Source: Bacteroides sp.
GTDB lineage: Bacteria; Bacteroidota; Bacteroidia; Bacteroidales; Bacteroidaceae
Length of the DNA stretch: 9,029 nucleotides
NCBI GenBank assembly: GCA_021204375.1
Contig: JAJPZL010000095.1
Span: 1-9,029 of the forward strand
Direction: 5' to 3'
Below the pieces are notes generated by a model, which saw only the letters and a program-made list of their open reading frames with translations, did no database searches and was not told where the DNA came from. Shown here in pieces: positions 1-5,991 of this stretch (its first letter is position 1; each line of letters opens with the position of its first letter). The translations under genes were made by a program, and so were the position numbers.

Positions 1-60
1 CCCCCCCCCCCCCCCCCCACCCCCCACCCCCCCCCCCCCCCCCCCCCCCCCCCCCGCCCC
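1..60. other. Poly-C edge, probable sequencing artefact
   Basis: The first 60 bases are C except for A at 19, A at 26 and G at 56. Read on the coding (minus) strand this is poly-G directly after a normal codon series of gene E. Real bacterial DNA almost never has this, whereas two-colour Illumina chemistry calls G when there is no signal. It is best read as an untrimmed poly-G tail assembled onto a contig end. The Gly run it would encode should not be counted as protein. Confidence 0.85.
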
Positions 61-61
61 C

Positions 62-838
62 GGCGCCAAGACTGATCAGGTATTTGAGCCCTGCCTGCAG
101 GTCGTAATTTACCTCCGGCATAATAGTGCTGTACCGTACCCCTGAACTGCCGATGATGGTACCGATCAGGTAACCTGCGCTGGAAGAAAAGCGGGTACCG
201 GCGGGTACGATCAGCGAGGCTCTTCCGTTCTCATTCCCACAATAAGCCCAACAGGCAGTAGGGCTACCTCCTACCTCCAGTTCAATCAGCAGTTCTTCAA
301 TGTTGAGACTTTGGCTGGTTTGTCCTACCAGTTCGAATTCCAGCAAAGAGTTATTATGATTAAAAGTGAGGGGAACAGGTATATTGGTAGGCATGATACC
401 GGATGTACTGGCGGTGGCCACCAACCAGTCACCCCGGCGGTGGTCATTTATATCCCGCTGGTCCTCGATAAAATGTCCATTATCAGATGCATCATAAGGC
501 CATACTGCTGTTAACGTACTGATCGGCGTATCATCCGGAGAGAAACGGTAAGCCGTGTTACACCGGAAAATCCCGTCGTCTCCATAGATGTAGGAATAAA
601 CGCCCGGGCCACCGGTGAGATTATCACTCTCAATGGTTACCCGGATCTCATCGCCTGTCTCGAAAAAGGTATTACCATACCCACGTTGGTTTACCTCTGT
701 CCCATCTTCTATATAGGGATCAAAAGTAAGCTCTTGTAGCTCAGTAGTTGTCTCTCCTGTCTCCTTTTCTGCACATGCAAAGATAAGGGAGATAGAAAGA
801 GCTGAGATTATCTGGAGTATAAATGATCTATATTTCAT
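62..838 (-). CDS. Fimbrillin family lipoprotein, C-terminus missing (gene E)
   Basis: An open frame begins at ATG 838-836 and has 259 sensible codons before it enters the poly-C edge. No stop is reached, so the C-terminus is lost. Residues 1-21 form a signal peptide with Cys22 as probable lipidation site (LIFAC, an imperfect lipobox), followed by acidic residues. Fimbrillin-family marks are visible: QRGYG at 51-55, TGDEIRV at 61-67, AVWPYD at 111-116, DWLVATAS at 137-144, a FNH(N)NSLLEFEL block near 159-170, and AGYLIG at 221-226. The frame has no internal stop, unlike its neighbours. It starts 19 bp after the ancestral stop of gene D, with an A-rich leader and no Shine-Dalgarno, as is usual in Bacteroidota. 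The expected role is an outer-surface pilus subunit or accessory subunit of a type V-like fimbria. Family assignment is firm; the exact subunit role is not. Confidence 0.85.
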
Positions 839-857
839 TGTATTCTGTTTTTACAGT

Positions 858-998
858 TTATCTTCTTTCCCATTGCAAAATAGGATAGGAGGTTGAGGAA
901 CTGCCTACTTCATACCAGTAACTATTAGAAGAGTAACTGGTCCATCCCAGTGTATTGACCGGCCATATTCCGGTATACATGACCCAACCGGAGGGGGC
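858..998 (-). pseudogene. Gene D true C-terminus, displaced by one-base deletion
   Basis: In the frame that ends at TAA 858-860 the minus strand encodes 46 residues beginning APSGWVMYTGIWP and ending YPILQWERR. The Trp/Tyr-rich pattern and the YPILQWE ending are typical ends of GLUG-repeat surface proteins. The upstream frame ends in SQSW at 998-1000. Inserting one G in TGGCCCCCTCC to give TGGGCCCCCTCC joins SQSW to APSGW smoothly. The annotated stop at 905 is therefore an artefact of the frame change. The run of five C beside two G is a plausible slippage or indel-error site. Confidence 0.7.
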
Positions 999-1726
999 CA
1001 GGATTGGCTGAACTGGGAAACATCCGCATTGGTATCAGGAGCAGCAGCATAGGCAGAAGAGATGCCTGCACCATCGGAAGCACTAAAGAGGGTTCCCTGA
1101 TTGGCAAATTCCTGATAGGAATCTACTTCAATGGAGATCGGGTTACCGTTCTCATCCGTTCCTTGTCCGGGAATGGTAGCGGTAATATCATCGGCTGTTA
1201 TGGTAGTATAACTGCGTCCGATAAAGAATTCATTCAATCCGCAGAATCCTCCTATGCGTCTATTCTGATTAGCTGCCGGATTGCCGGCATTGACGGAAAG
1301 AGTTCCTCCCAGGTTGTAGGTATCCCATATTAATTCTTTAAAAGCATTGGTACCATCCATATCACCATTGGCACCACATACGGTTCCTACCCGGGGGGTG
1401 CTTCCGGTAACAGTAAGGGTTGGATTCTCTACCCGGCAGGCCATAATCTGTGCCTGGCTATTAAGGAAATCAGAGAGTAGTTCCTCTAAGAGAGCCTGTT
1501 TTACGACTTTCGAGAGATTTTCCGGGAGAGAGATGGAATTATAAATTAACTGAATATCCTGACTACTGAGACGGTAGTTAAGTTGTCCGCACAGGGCACC
1601 TACATAACAGGTGTCAGTTGCACTTACATTCACAACCGGATCGATCAGGTTTACATTCTTTAAGGTAGAATTCCCTGTTACTTTACTGAAGAGCCCCACC
1701 TGGGTATCACTGCTGGTAATACTCAT
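905..1726 (-). CDS. Gene D GLUG-repeat piece
   Basis: The frame is open from 1819, just after the TAG. The first ATG is at 1726, but it is internal to the domain and is unlikely to be a natural start. The sequence after the stop begins VCDIDLS and continues with FNATYDGGGHKITNMSI, the classic opening of a GLUG/beta-helix domain (compare NDIDLD and FDGNGYRLNNL in gene C). Repeat cores follow: VGLFSK, VGALCGQ, VGTVCGA and IGGFCGL. Between the second and third there is an insert of about 60 residues, rich in Leu, Ser and Lys, that looks helical. The last 30 residues before stop 905 are out-of-frame sequence caused by the frameshift near 997 and should not be trusted. There is no signal peptide, so as an independent gene it would not be exported. 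Confidence 0.65.
   Translation of the reverse strand: MSITSSDTQVGLFSKVTGNSTLKNVNLIDPVVNVSATDTCYVGALCGQLNYRLSSQDIQLIYNSISLPENLSKVVKQALLEELLSDFLNSQAQIMACRVENPTLTVTGSTPRVGTVCGANGDMDGTNAFKELIWDTYNLGGTLSVNAGNPAANQNRRIGGFCGLNEFFIGRSYTTITADDITATIPGQGTDENGNPISIEVDSYQEFANQGTLFSASDGAGISSAYAAAPDTNADVSQFSQSWPPPVGSCIPEYGRSIHWDGPVTLLIVTGMK
1232..1699 (-). repeat. GLUG-type repeats of gene D
   Basis: Four glycine-centred cores, VGLFSK, VGALCGQ, VGTVCGA and IGGFCGL, recur at irregular spacing of about 32, 71 and 45 residues. The family (GLUG motif) is predicted to form beta-solenoid-like surface domains. Conservation is at protein level, not obvious at DNA level. Confidence 0.6.
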
Positions 1727-1819
1727 ATTAGTGATTTTATGCCCTCCTCCGTCGTAAGTTGCGTTGAACAGACTTAGTGGAGTGAATCCTCCAAGTACAG
1801 AGAGGTCAATATCGCATAC

Positions 1820-1822
1820 CTA
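1820..1822 (-). other. In-frame TAG inside gene D
   Basis: The codon lies between GY and VCDIDLS, inside the conserved opening of the GLUG domain. In gene C the equivalent stretch reads YYRQMNDIDL with no gap. Aligned from DIDL backwards the stop falls opposite Gln, so CAG to TAG is the simplest change; Tyr, Lys or Trp codons are also one step away. Confidence 0.85.
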
Positions 1823-2809
1823 ATACCCTCTGTTATCTATCCCGTTAAAAGCCTGAAGGCTGGCTGCATCATGGATAAGATACGAAGAGGTAGGAATAAA
1901 TATCTCTCCGTTGGTCAGGTTATAACCATACCGGTATACCTGTTGTTCGGTTATATTCACATCCTCGGAAGCCAGCAGCGTAAAATCCCCGTTCTCAAAA
2001 AGTACGTCGTTACGGTATATCATGTTATTGCGATCGTCTACCCGCCACAGATAGGCTGTATATCGTTTCACATTCGAACCGCCTCCTGTATCGGTAAGAG
2101 TCGTCACTACATCGTACCAGGCTTCCCGTTTTCCTCCGATAGCAGGATCATTATCTACCGGATCCATATTGGGCAATACCTTTATATCGGGATTGTCGTC
2201 GTCAAAGGCATTGAGATCATCACTCACCAATACGATCTCTATTTTAAAAGTGTGTTTAGGGTAGAGGGTTAGTCCTATATAGTAAGCGTTGGTTGGATTA
2301 GCCTCTGCTTCTCCCCGGTAGGGAATGTAGGTTTGCCGGCTATAATCATTCCGGGTGATGGGACATTGCTCCTGGCTATCTCTGTCGGTAAAGTCAGGGG
2401 CATCCGGATTATAAGGGTAAAAGAGTACGATCTTCATATTATCGTAGATATAGATGTTCTCGTTATCGGTGCTCTCATTCTCACCCAGGACGGGTATTAC
2501 TTTACCGTTCTCTACCCGGCACTCCATATTGCGGATATAAGGCTGGCTCAGATCGTTACCGTCATAATCATCCAGGTAATAGATGTAAAGACCCAGATTA
2601 TTGAGATCATTGGGGGCACCATAGTTAATGGAGTCTGAATTGGGTAACTCGGTTACCCGGGAGGTGACTCCTATACCGGCATATAGATTGAGAAGGGTAC
2701 CTTCTGTAGTTCTTATACCGGAACCTCCTATTCCATCATCCTGGCAGGCCTGGATAAGGGAACAGAGTACGAGTAAACATATCAGCGGGTATATATTTAT
2801 CTTTTTCAT
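1820..2809 (-). CDS. Gene D N-terminal piece: fimbrillin-like lipoprotein part
   Basis: This is a 329-codon open piece from ATG 2809 to the premature TAG. Residues 1-21 form a signal peptide with hydrophobic core and lipobox SLIQAC. The lipid Cys22 is followed by QDDG, resembling the acidic surface-export signal of Bacteroides lipoproteins. TSRV at 49-52 is the Arg motif shared across the operon. LFYPYNP at 129-135 and YPKHTFKI at 183-190 match positions where fimbrillins carry a YYP-type and a hydrophobic 'H-x-F/L' strand motif. Near the end, SSYLIHDAASLQAF (about 308-321) opens the GLUG domain, where proteins of this kind typically carry 'YLI..PEQL..L'. If the TAG is real, the product would be exported but lack the GLUG domain. 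The fimbrillin match is weaker here than in genes A, B and E. Confidence 0.75.
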   Translation of the reverse strand: MKKINIYPLICLLVLCSLIQACQDDGIGGSGIRTTEGTLLNLYAGIGVTSRVTELPNSDSINYGAPNDLNNLGLYIYYLDDYDGNDLSQPYIRNMECRVENGKVIPVLGENESTDNENIYIYDNMKIVLFYPYNPDAPDFTDRDSQEQCPITRNDYSRQTYIPYRGEAEANPTNAYYIGLTLYPKHTFKIEIVLVSDDLNAFDDDNPDIKVLPNMDPVDNDPAIGGKREAWYDVVTTLTDTGGGSNVKRYTAYLWRVDDRNNMIYRNDVLFENGDFTLLASEDVNITEQQVYRYGYNLTNGEIFIPTSSYLIHDAASLQAFNGIDNRGY

Positions 2810-2820
2810 TCGGTTACTTT

Positions 2821-3750
2821 TTAATATTGCGTAATAGGACGTGGGATAGGCCATACACTTCCGGTTGTTTCCTGGTTTAGTACATACTGGTAGTCGGTAC
2901 TCCAACCCATTTGTTGCAAGCCTAAATTGAGAAGATCCAGTGTTTCCTGCGCGTCGGTGTTAACTCCTTGCATCGTATCGCGTAGTTTTTCAGGACTCAG
3001 GGCAGCTACCTCTACCGTGCCAATGTCGGCACTGTTCCCGGTTGGGTATTCAGTGGCTCCGAATATGGGGGCCGCAGTACCTACCAACCAGAATGAATAG
3101 TGGATCAGGTCGGTCCCAGGAGAGTCGGCACTCTGGCCGATAATACCTCCGATCCGGGTGGCATCCCGGCTGAGCATTCCGGTGTTGACGCAGGAGACAA
3201 AGGTATTGGCGGAGGTATTTTCATTAATACCGCATATTCCACCTAAAGTAGTTCCTTCTTCTATATTTCCGGTATTGACATAGCCTATAATTTGTCCGGT
3301 GGCTGTATTGGTCCCACATATTCCGCCGACTACTGCGGGGGCATTGATAATACGGGCTTCATTCACACAGGCAATCAGCGTACCATTATTGATGGAACAG
3401 AGGGACCCGACTACGGCTTCTCCGATAGCATTGAGGCGTCCGGAGTCAATATGGAGATTCCGGATGGTACCGTTGTTGGTATGTACCAGTCCGGCTCCTG
3501 TTACATATAAATTATTGAGCCGGTAGCCGTTCCCGTCAAAATTTCCGCTAAAGCTGTCAATAGGCCCCAGGATATTGGATTCGGAATAAACCAGCTGGTC
3601 CAGGTCGATATCATTCATTTGCCGGTAGTAATTACCGGTCTCCTTATCCAGGTTCATCAGCTGTACCGGTGTGTATACCAGGTAAGGATTGCTCTCAGAA
3701 TTGGCTGCACTACCGTTCTCTAACTGCATTCCGGCTGTTGAAAGCTGCAT
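2821..3750 (-). CDS. Gene C C-terminal piece: GLUG-repeat domain
   Basis: The frame is open from 4092 (after the second TAA); ATG 3750 is only the first Met and not a convincing start. The region from 4092 to 3750 holds the end of the fimbrillin fold, with Trp at whole-gene residue 311 (IEQIEWNP), and a short beta domain. From residue 427 on, NPYLVYTPVQLMNL, YYRQMNDIDLD and FDGNGYRLNNL mark the start of a GLUG domain. Repeat cores VVGSLC, VVGGICG, LGGICG and IGGIIG follow. The end, Trp-containing and finishing PITQY, is a proper terminus: TAA 2821 lies 11 bp before gene D. Lacking a signal peptide, this piece depends on the N-terminal part for export. Confidence 0.8.
   Translation of the reverse strand: MQLSTAGMQLENGSAANSESNPYLVYTPVQLMNLDKETGNYYRQMNDIDLDQLVYSESNILGPIDSFSGNFDGNGYRLNNLYVTGAGLVHTNNGTIRNLHIDSGRLNAIGEAVVGSLCSINNGTLIACVNEARIINAPAVVGGICGTNTATGQIIGYVNTGNIEEGTTLGGICGINENTSANTFVSCVNTGMLSRDATRIGGIIGQSADSPGTDLIHYSFWLVGTAAPIFGATEYPTGNSADIGTVEVAALSPEKLRDTMQGVNTDAQETLDLLNLGLQQMGWSTDYQYVLNQETTGSVWPIPRPITQY
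3130..3414 (-). repeat. GLUG repeats of gene C
   Basis: Four repeat cores begin at whole-gene residues 518, 545, 574 and 605, a period of 27-31 residues. Each has the pattern V/L/I-G-G/S-I/L-C/I-G/S, and the middle two repeats continue with a V-N-T-G segment (YVNTGNI, CVNTGML). The regular period supports a beta-solenoid surface domain. Confidence 0.7.
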
Positions 3751-4092
3751 ATAGAGGGTAGAACCTGCCGGATCAAATGTATAGCTGTTGGGCTCTCCGG
3801 TAAGTAATAATCCCAGTTCGGTATAGAGGGAGACAGAAGTGACATTTCCTTTAGGAAGGCTGACAAACTCCAGGTTCCCGTTGTTGAGCTGGCCTATATA
3901 TTGCAGACCGTCATCACTCCAGAGTACTACTTTGATTATTTCATCTTCACCCGTGTTTAGATAATCTCCCAGGTCGAGCGTCAGCGGGTAGGGATCACTC
4001 TCTATCTCTCCGGGAGTTACCTCATAGGGATTCCATTCAATCTGTTCAATAGTGATAGATTGTATATTGAGTCTTCTTAGCAGGAAAGTAAC

Positions 4093-4095
4093 TTA
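4093..4095 (-). other. In-frame TAA (second) inside gene C
   Basis: The codon lies between VPGYAY and VTFLLRR, in what looks like the final pair of strands of the fimbrillin domain. There is no frame change. It is 78 bases after the first TAA, so neither readthrough nor restart explains the arrangement simply. Confidence 0.8.
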
Positions 4096-4170
4096 GTAAG
4101 CATATCCGGGTACCAGGTAAGCTTCCGTATTTCCTGTCAGATAATCTATCTGCAGGTTGTCCAGATCTTT

Positions 4171-4173
4171 TTA
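4171..4173 (-). other. In-frame TAA (first) inside gene C
   Basis: The codon lies between DDYTAS and KDLDNLQIDY, within the fimbrillin domain. Sequence on both sides is the same frame and same composition. Single changes from CAA, AAA or TAC/TAT would give it. Confidence 0.8.
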
Positions 4174-4965
4174 GCTGGCTGTATAGTCGTCAATAACAAA
4201 ACGGGTAAAATCTTCCTGTAAAAGGTCAATACCGTTTGGTACGAGATAATTAATCCCCTTTCGCAGCGTGTAGGTTCCGGAAGTACCGGTTGCTACATCA
4301 GCAGTCGTTTCACTACCGGCTGTTGGTGTAGTATGGGTAATATTATAGACTCCTTCGGCTACTACATTAGTAAGCTGGAATTCAATATTTTCCGGTTCTT
4401 CGGTCACAACTCCTGGATTCCCGTCCGGGTCGATCTCTATGACTACTTCTACCTGGGTCATTACATGACGGAACTGAAGTATCTCTGCCGGGTTTTTAGC
4501 ACTTCCGGGTGTTCCTGAACCTTCAGTGGTAGGGGAAGGAAATCCGGAGCGGGTTCCATAGTTACTCAGCAGATAATCATTGTCTAAGGATTGTCCGGCT
4601 CTTATCCGCATATTGGAAGTACCTTCCAGTTGCCTGGTATAGGCATAGAAAAAGATCTCGTTGTCTCCTAACGGATAGTAGGGAGTGCCACCCGGAAAAG
4701 TCAGCGGGGTAGTCTGGGCCTCATACAATCCTCCCTGGGGGGTAATGGAAGTCTCTACAATATAGAGATTAGAGAGGTCGCTACCTACTATGGCGCGCAG
4801 ATAGAGATCTGTGTAGGTATCTCCGTTGGCTCTGGTTGTTATTCCTGAAAGAGTAACAGCCTCATCGCCGGGAGTAATAGTGTCACCCGCTATCTGGTCT
4901 GAACAGGCGGTATGTATAAGTAGCACCGCTGTCAGGAATCCTGTAATATATAGTTTGATGTTCAT
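4171..4965 (-). CDS. Gene C N-terminal piece: fimbrillin-like lipoprotein
   Basis: The open piece has 264 codons. A signal peptide (hydrophobic 8-20) ends in IHTAC; Cys21 is followed by SDQ. TTRA at 43-46 is the shared Arg motif. YYPLGDNEIFFYAY at 96-109 and LQFRHVMTQVEVVI at 163-176 are two landmark strands of the fimbrillin (Mfa-like) fold, each also seen in gene B (YWPFDGSQLVFIAY, FRHALSQL). YLVPNG at 240-245 is the next strand. The piece stops before the last strands of the domain, so a protein ending here would probably misfold or lack the terminal strand used in subunit exchange. Confidence 0.85.
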   Translation of the reverse strand: MNIKLYITGFLTAVLLIHTACSDQIAGDTITPGDEAVTLSGITTRANGDTYTDLYLRAIVGSDLSNLYIVETSITPQGGLYEAQTTPLTFPGGTPYYPLGDNEIFFYAYTRQLEGTSNMRIRAGQSLDNDYLLSNYGTRSGFPSPTTEGSGTPGSAKNPAEILQFRHVMTQVEVVIEIDPDGNPGVVTEEPENIEFQLTNVVAEGVYNITHTTPTAGSETTADVATGTSGTYTLRKGINYLVPNGIDLLQEDFTRFVIDDYTAS

Positions 4966-4974
4966 AGGCTTTGA

Positions 4975-5991
4975 TTATTGAACGATTACCTGGTATTCTC
5001 CCTTATCTTTCCAGTCGGTAAGTTGCCCTTCAAGAACAATATTCTCATCCGGGTTTTGTACCGAAGTTGATTTTACTGTGAAAGTAAGCATAGTATTTAT
5101 TCCCTGTTCCAGTATTAATCTTGTTCCTTCTGTGGTCAGGTTGGGAATATCCGGTAATGGATACCATCCATCTACGGAGAAAGGTCCATCGGTAAATTTT
5201 ATATAGACCCGGGTGGTTGCTTCTGTTCCGGGATAAAGCAGAACAGTCTGCGAGAAAGAGGTCGGGTTAAAAGCTGTTGCACTGGTTATTACCTGGTAGG
5301 TAAAGAGGGTGTTATCTGCCAGTACGGGACCACTGTCACCGTCGAACAGGTCAAGGGTAGCGGTGGTATGTCCGCTTTCTACCAGTAGACTTTCAATCCG
5401 GATCGCAGGATTGGAAACTGTATCGGGTACTACCTCTATCGTAAGCTGGCTCAGTGCGTGCCGGAATTCTCCTAAATCCACGATCGTATCTGTTTTTGAC
5501 AGTGGAACCGGGTTGTAGTTATTAGAAGCGTACATGACATCAGGCATCTCCTGTACCAATTGTAAAGATAGCTCGGTCCGGTTACTACTCAGGGTAACTG
5601 AATTTCCGTTTGCGACGGGACTATAGGCAATAAATACCAGTTGGCTTCCGTCGAATGGCCAGTATTTGGGGCTATCCCACGAAAAATAGTAGGTATCGCT
5701 TATCTCACTAGCAGCTGTTGCCCCGGCATTGTCTATATCAGGATAACTGGTCCAGTCAATAGTACCGGCCTGGTATTCGGCAGCGATCACCCCGATCTTC
5801 CGGCTGTTGAGAAAATCATCCAGTGCACGGGAGAGAGTAACAGCTGCTATGCCGTCACCCCTGAGTGCTATGGGTTGCTGTTCACTGCCGTCTGCTCCTC
5901 CGGGCGCTTCATAGGGAAGAGTCTCGGAGTGGTTGCATCCGGTAGGGATGAGCAGCAACATACTTAGCAGGATATATATTGAATATTTCAT
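4975..5991 (-). CDS. Fimbrillin-like lipoprotein, intact (gene B)
   Basis: The protein is 338 aa and complete. MKYSIYILLSMLLLIPTGC is a textbook lipoprotein signal with Cys19 as lipid site. LSRA at 54-57 is the Arg motif shared along the operon. Fimbrillin-family landmarks follow in order: YWPFDGSQLVFIAYSP at 110-125, FRHALSQLTIEVV at 176-188, VLLYPGTEATTRVYIKF at 250-266, and a final strand with the conserved Trp in GQLTDWKDKGEY at 322-333. Length is normal for a single-domain fimbrillin. The start codon overlaps the gene A stop (ATGA), implying translational coupling. It is the only complete, undamaged gene in the window. The role is inferred as a pilus structural or accessory subunit exported to the outer surface as a lipoprotein; a FimB/Mfa2-type anchor cannot be excluded by eye. 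Confidence 0.88.
   Translation of the reverse strand: MKYSIYILLSMLLLIPTGCNHSETLPYEAPGGADGSEQQPIALRGDGIAAVTLSRALDDFLNSRKIGVIAAEYQAGTIDWTSYPDIDNAGATAASEISDTYYFSWDSPKYWPFDGSQLVFIAYSPVANGNSVTLSSNRTELSLQLVQEMPDVMYASNNYNPVPLSKTDTIVDLGEFRHALSQLTIEVVPDTVSNPAIRIESLLVESGHTTATLDLFDGDSGPVLADNTLFTYQVITSATAFNPTSFSQTVLLYPGTEATTRVYIKFTDGPFSVDGWYPLPDIPNLTTEGTRLILEQGINTMLTFTVKSTSVQNPDENIVLEGQLTDWKDKGEYQVIVQ
5988..5991 (-). other. ATGA stop/start overlap of genes A and B
   Basis: The TGA of gene A (5988-5990) overlaps the ATG of gene B (5991-5989). This marks a genuine gene end and shows TGA working as a terminator in this operon, which bears on whether the internal TGA of gene A could be a sense codon. Confidence 0.8.

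Larger units (their letters stand above)
858..2809 (-). pseudogene. Fimbrillin-GLUG hybrid lipoprotein, broken by TAG and a frameshift (gene D, whole)
   Basis: Reading the pieces together gives a protein of about 650 residues. It has a signal peptide with lipobox (SLIQAC, Cys22), an N-terminal fimbrillin-like region (about 23-300) and a C-terminal region with GLUG-type repeats. An in-frame TAG is codon 330 (1820-1822), and the reading frame carries on with homologous sequence after it. A second lesion is a missing base at about 997/998, after which the true C-terminus is found in another frame and ends at TAA 858-860. The restored end is 19 bp before gene E, matching the tight spacing of the operon. 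Start 2809 is chosen over in-frame ATGs upstream because only it is followed by a signal peptide; the upstream codons lie inside the end of gene C. Whether the lesions are real or base errors cannot be decided from the sequence alone. Confidence 0.75.
2821..4965 (-). pseudogene. Fimbrillin-GLUG hybrid lipoprotein, broken by two TAA codons (gene C, whole)
   Basis: Ignoring two internal stops, this is one 714-codon gene from ATG 4965 to TAA 2821-2823. The order is: signal peptide with lipid Cys21 (IHTAC followed by SDQ), a fimbrillin-like domain to about residue 315, a linker beta domain (about 315-425), and a GLUG-repeat domain (about 427-620) with a C-terminal tail ending VWPIPRPITQY. The TAA codons are residues 265 and 291. 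The 25 residues between them, and everything after, continue in the same frame with family-like sequence (YLVPGYAY then VTFLLRR, as in 'VPG..Y.vtv' strands near the end of fimbrillins). The gene sits 9 bp after B and 11 bp before D. The architecture matches gene D, so the two are probably paralogues. Lesions may be real or base errors. Confidence 0.8.

Noticed and set aside
1..60. G-quadruplex, telomere-like or biological homopolymer tract
   Set aside because: The near-pure run at the very edge, abutting a coding frame mid-domain, is better explained as a no-signal sequencing artefact.
839..857. Promoter or terminator between genes D and E
   Set aside because: The 19-base A-rich gap is too short for a -33/-7 Bacteroidales promoter and shows no hairpin; it looks like an ordinary translation leader inside an operon.
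925..1107. Short minus-strand frame of 60 codons within the end of gene D
   Set aside because: It is the third frame across the frameshift region and has no family-like sequence; the real tail is in the frame ending at 858.
2810..2905. Upstream start of gene D at 2905
   Set aside because: The extra 32 codons are out-of-frame translation of the end of gene C and precede the obvious signal peptide that begins at 2809.
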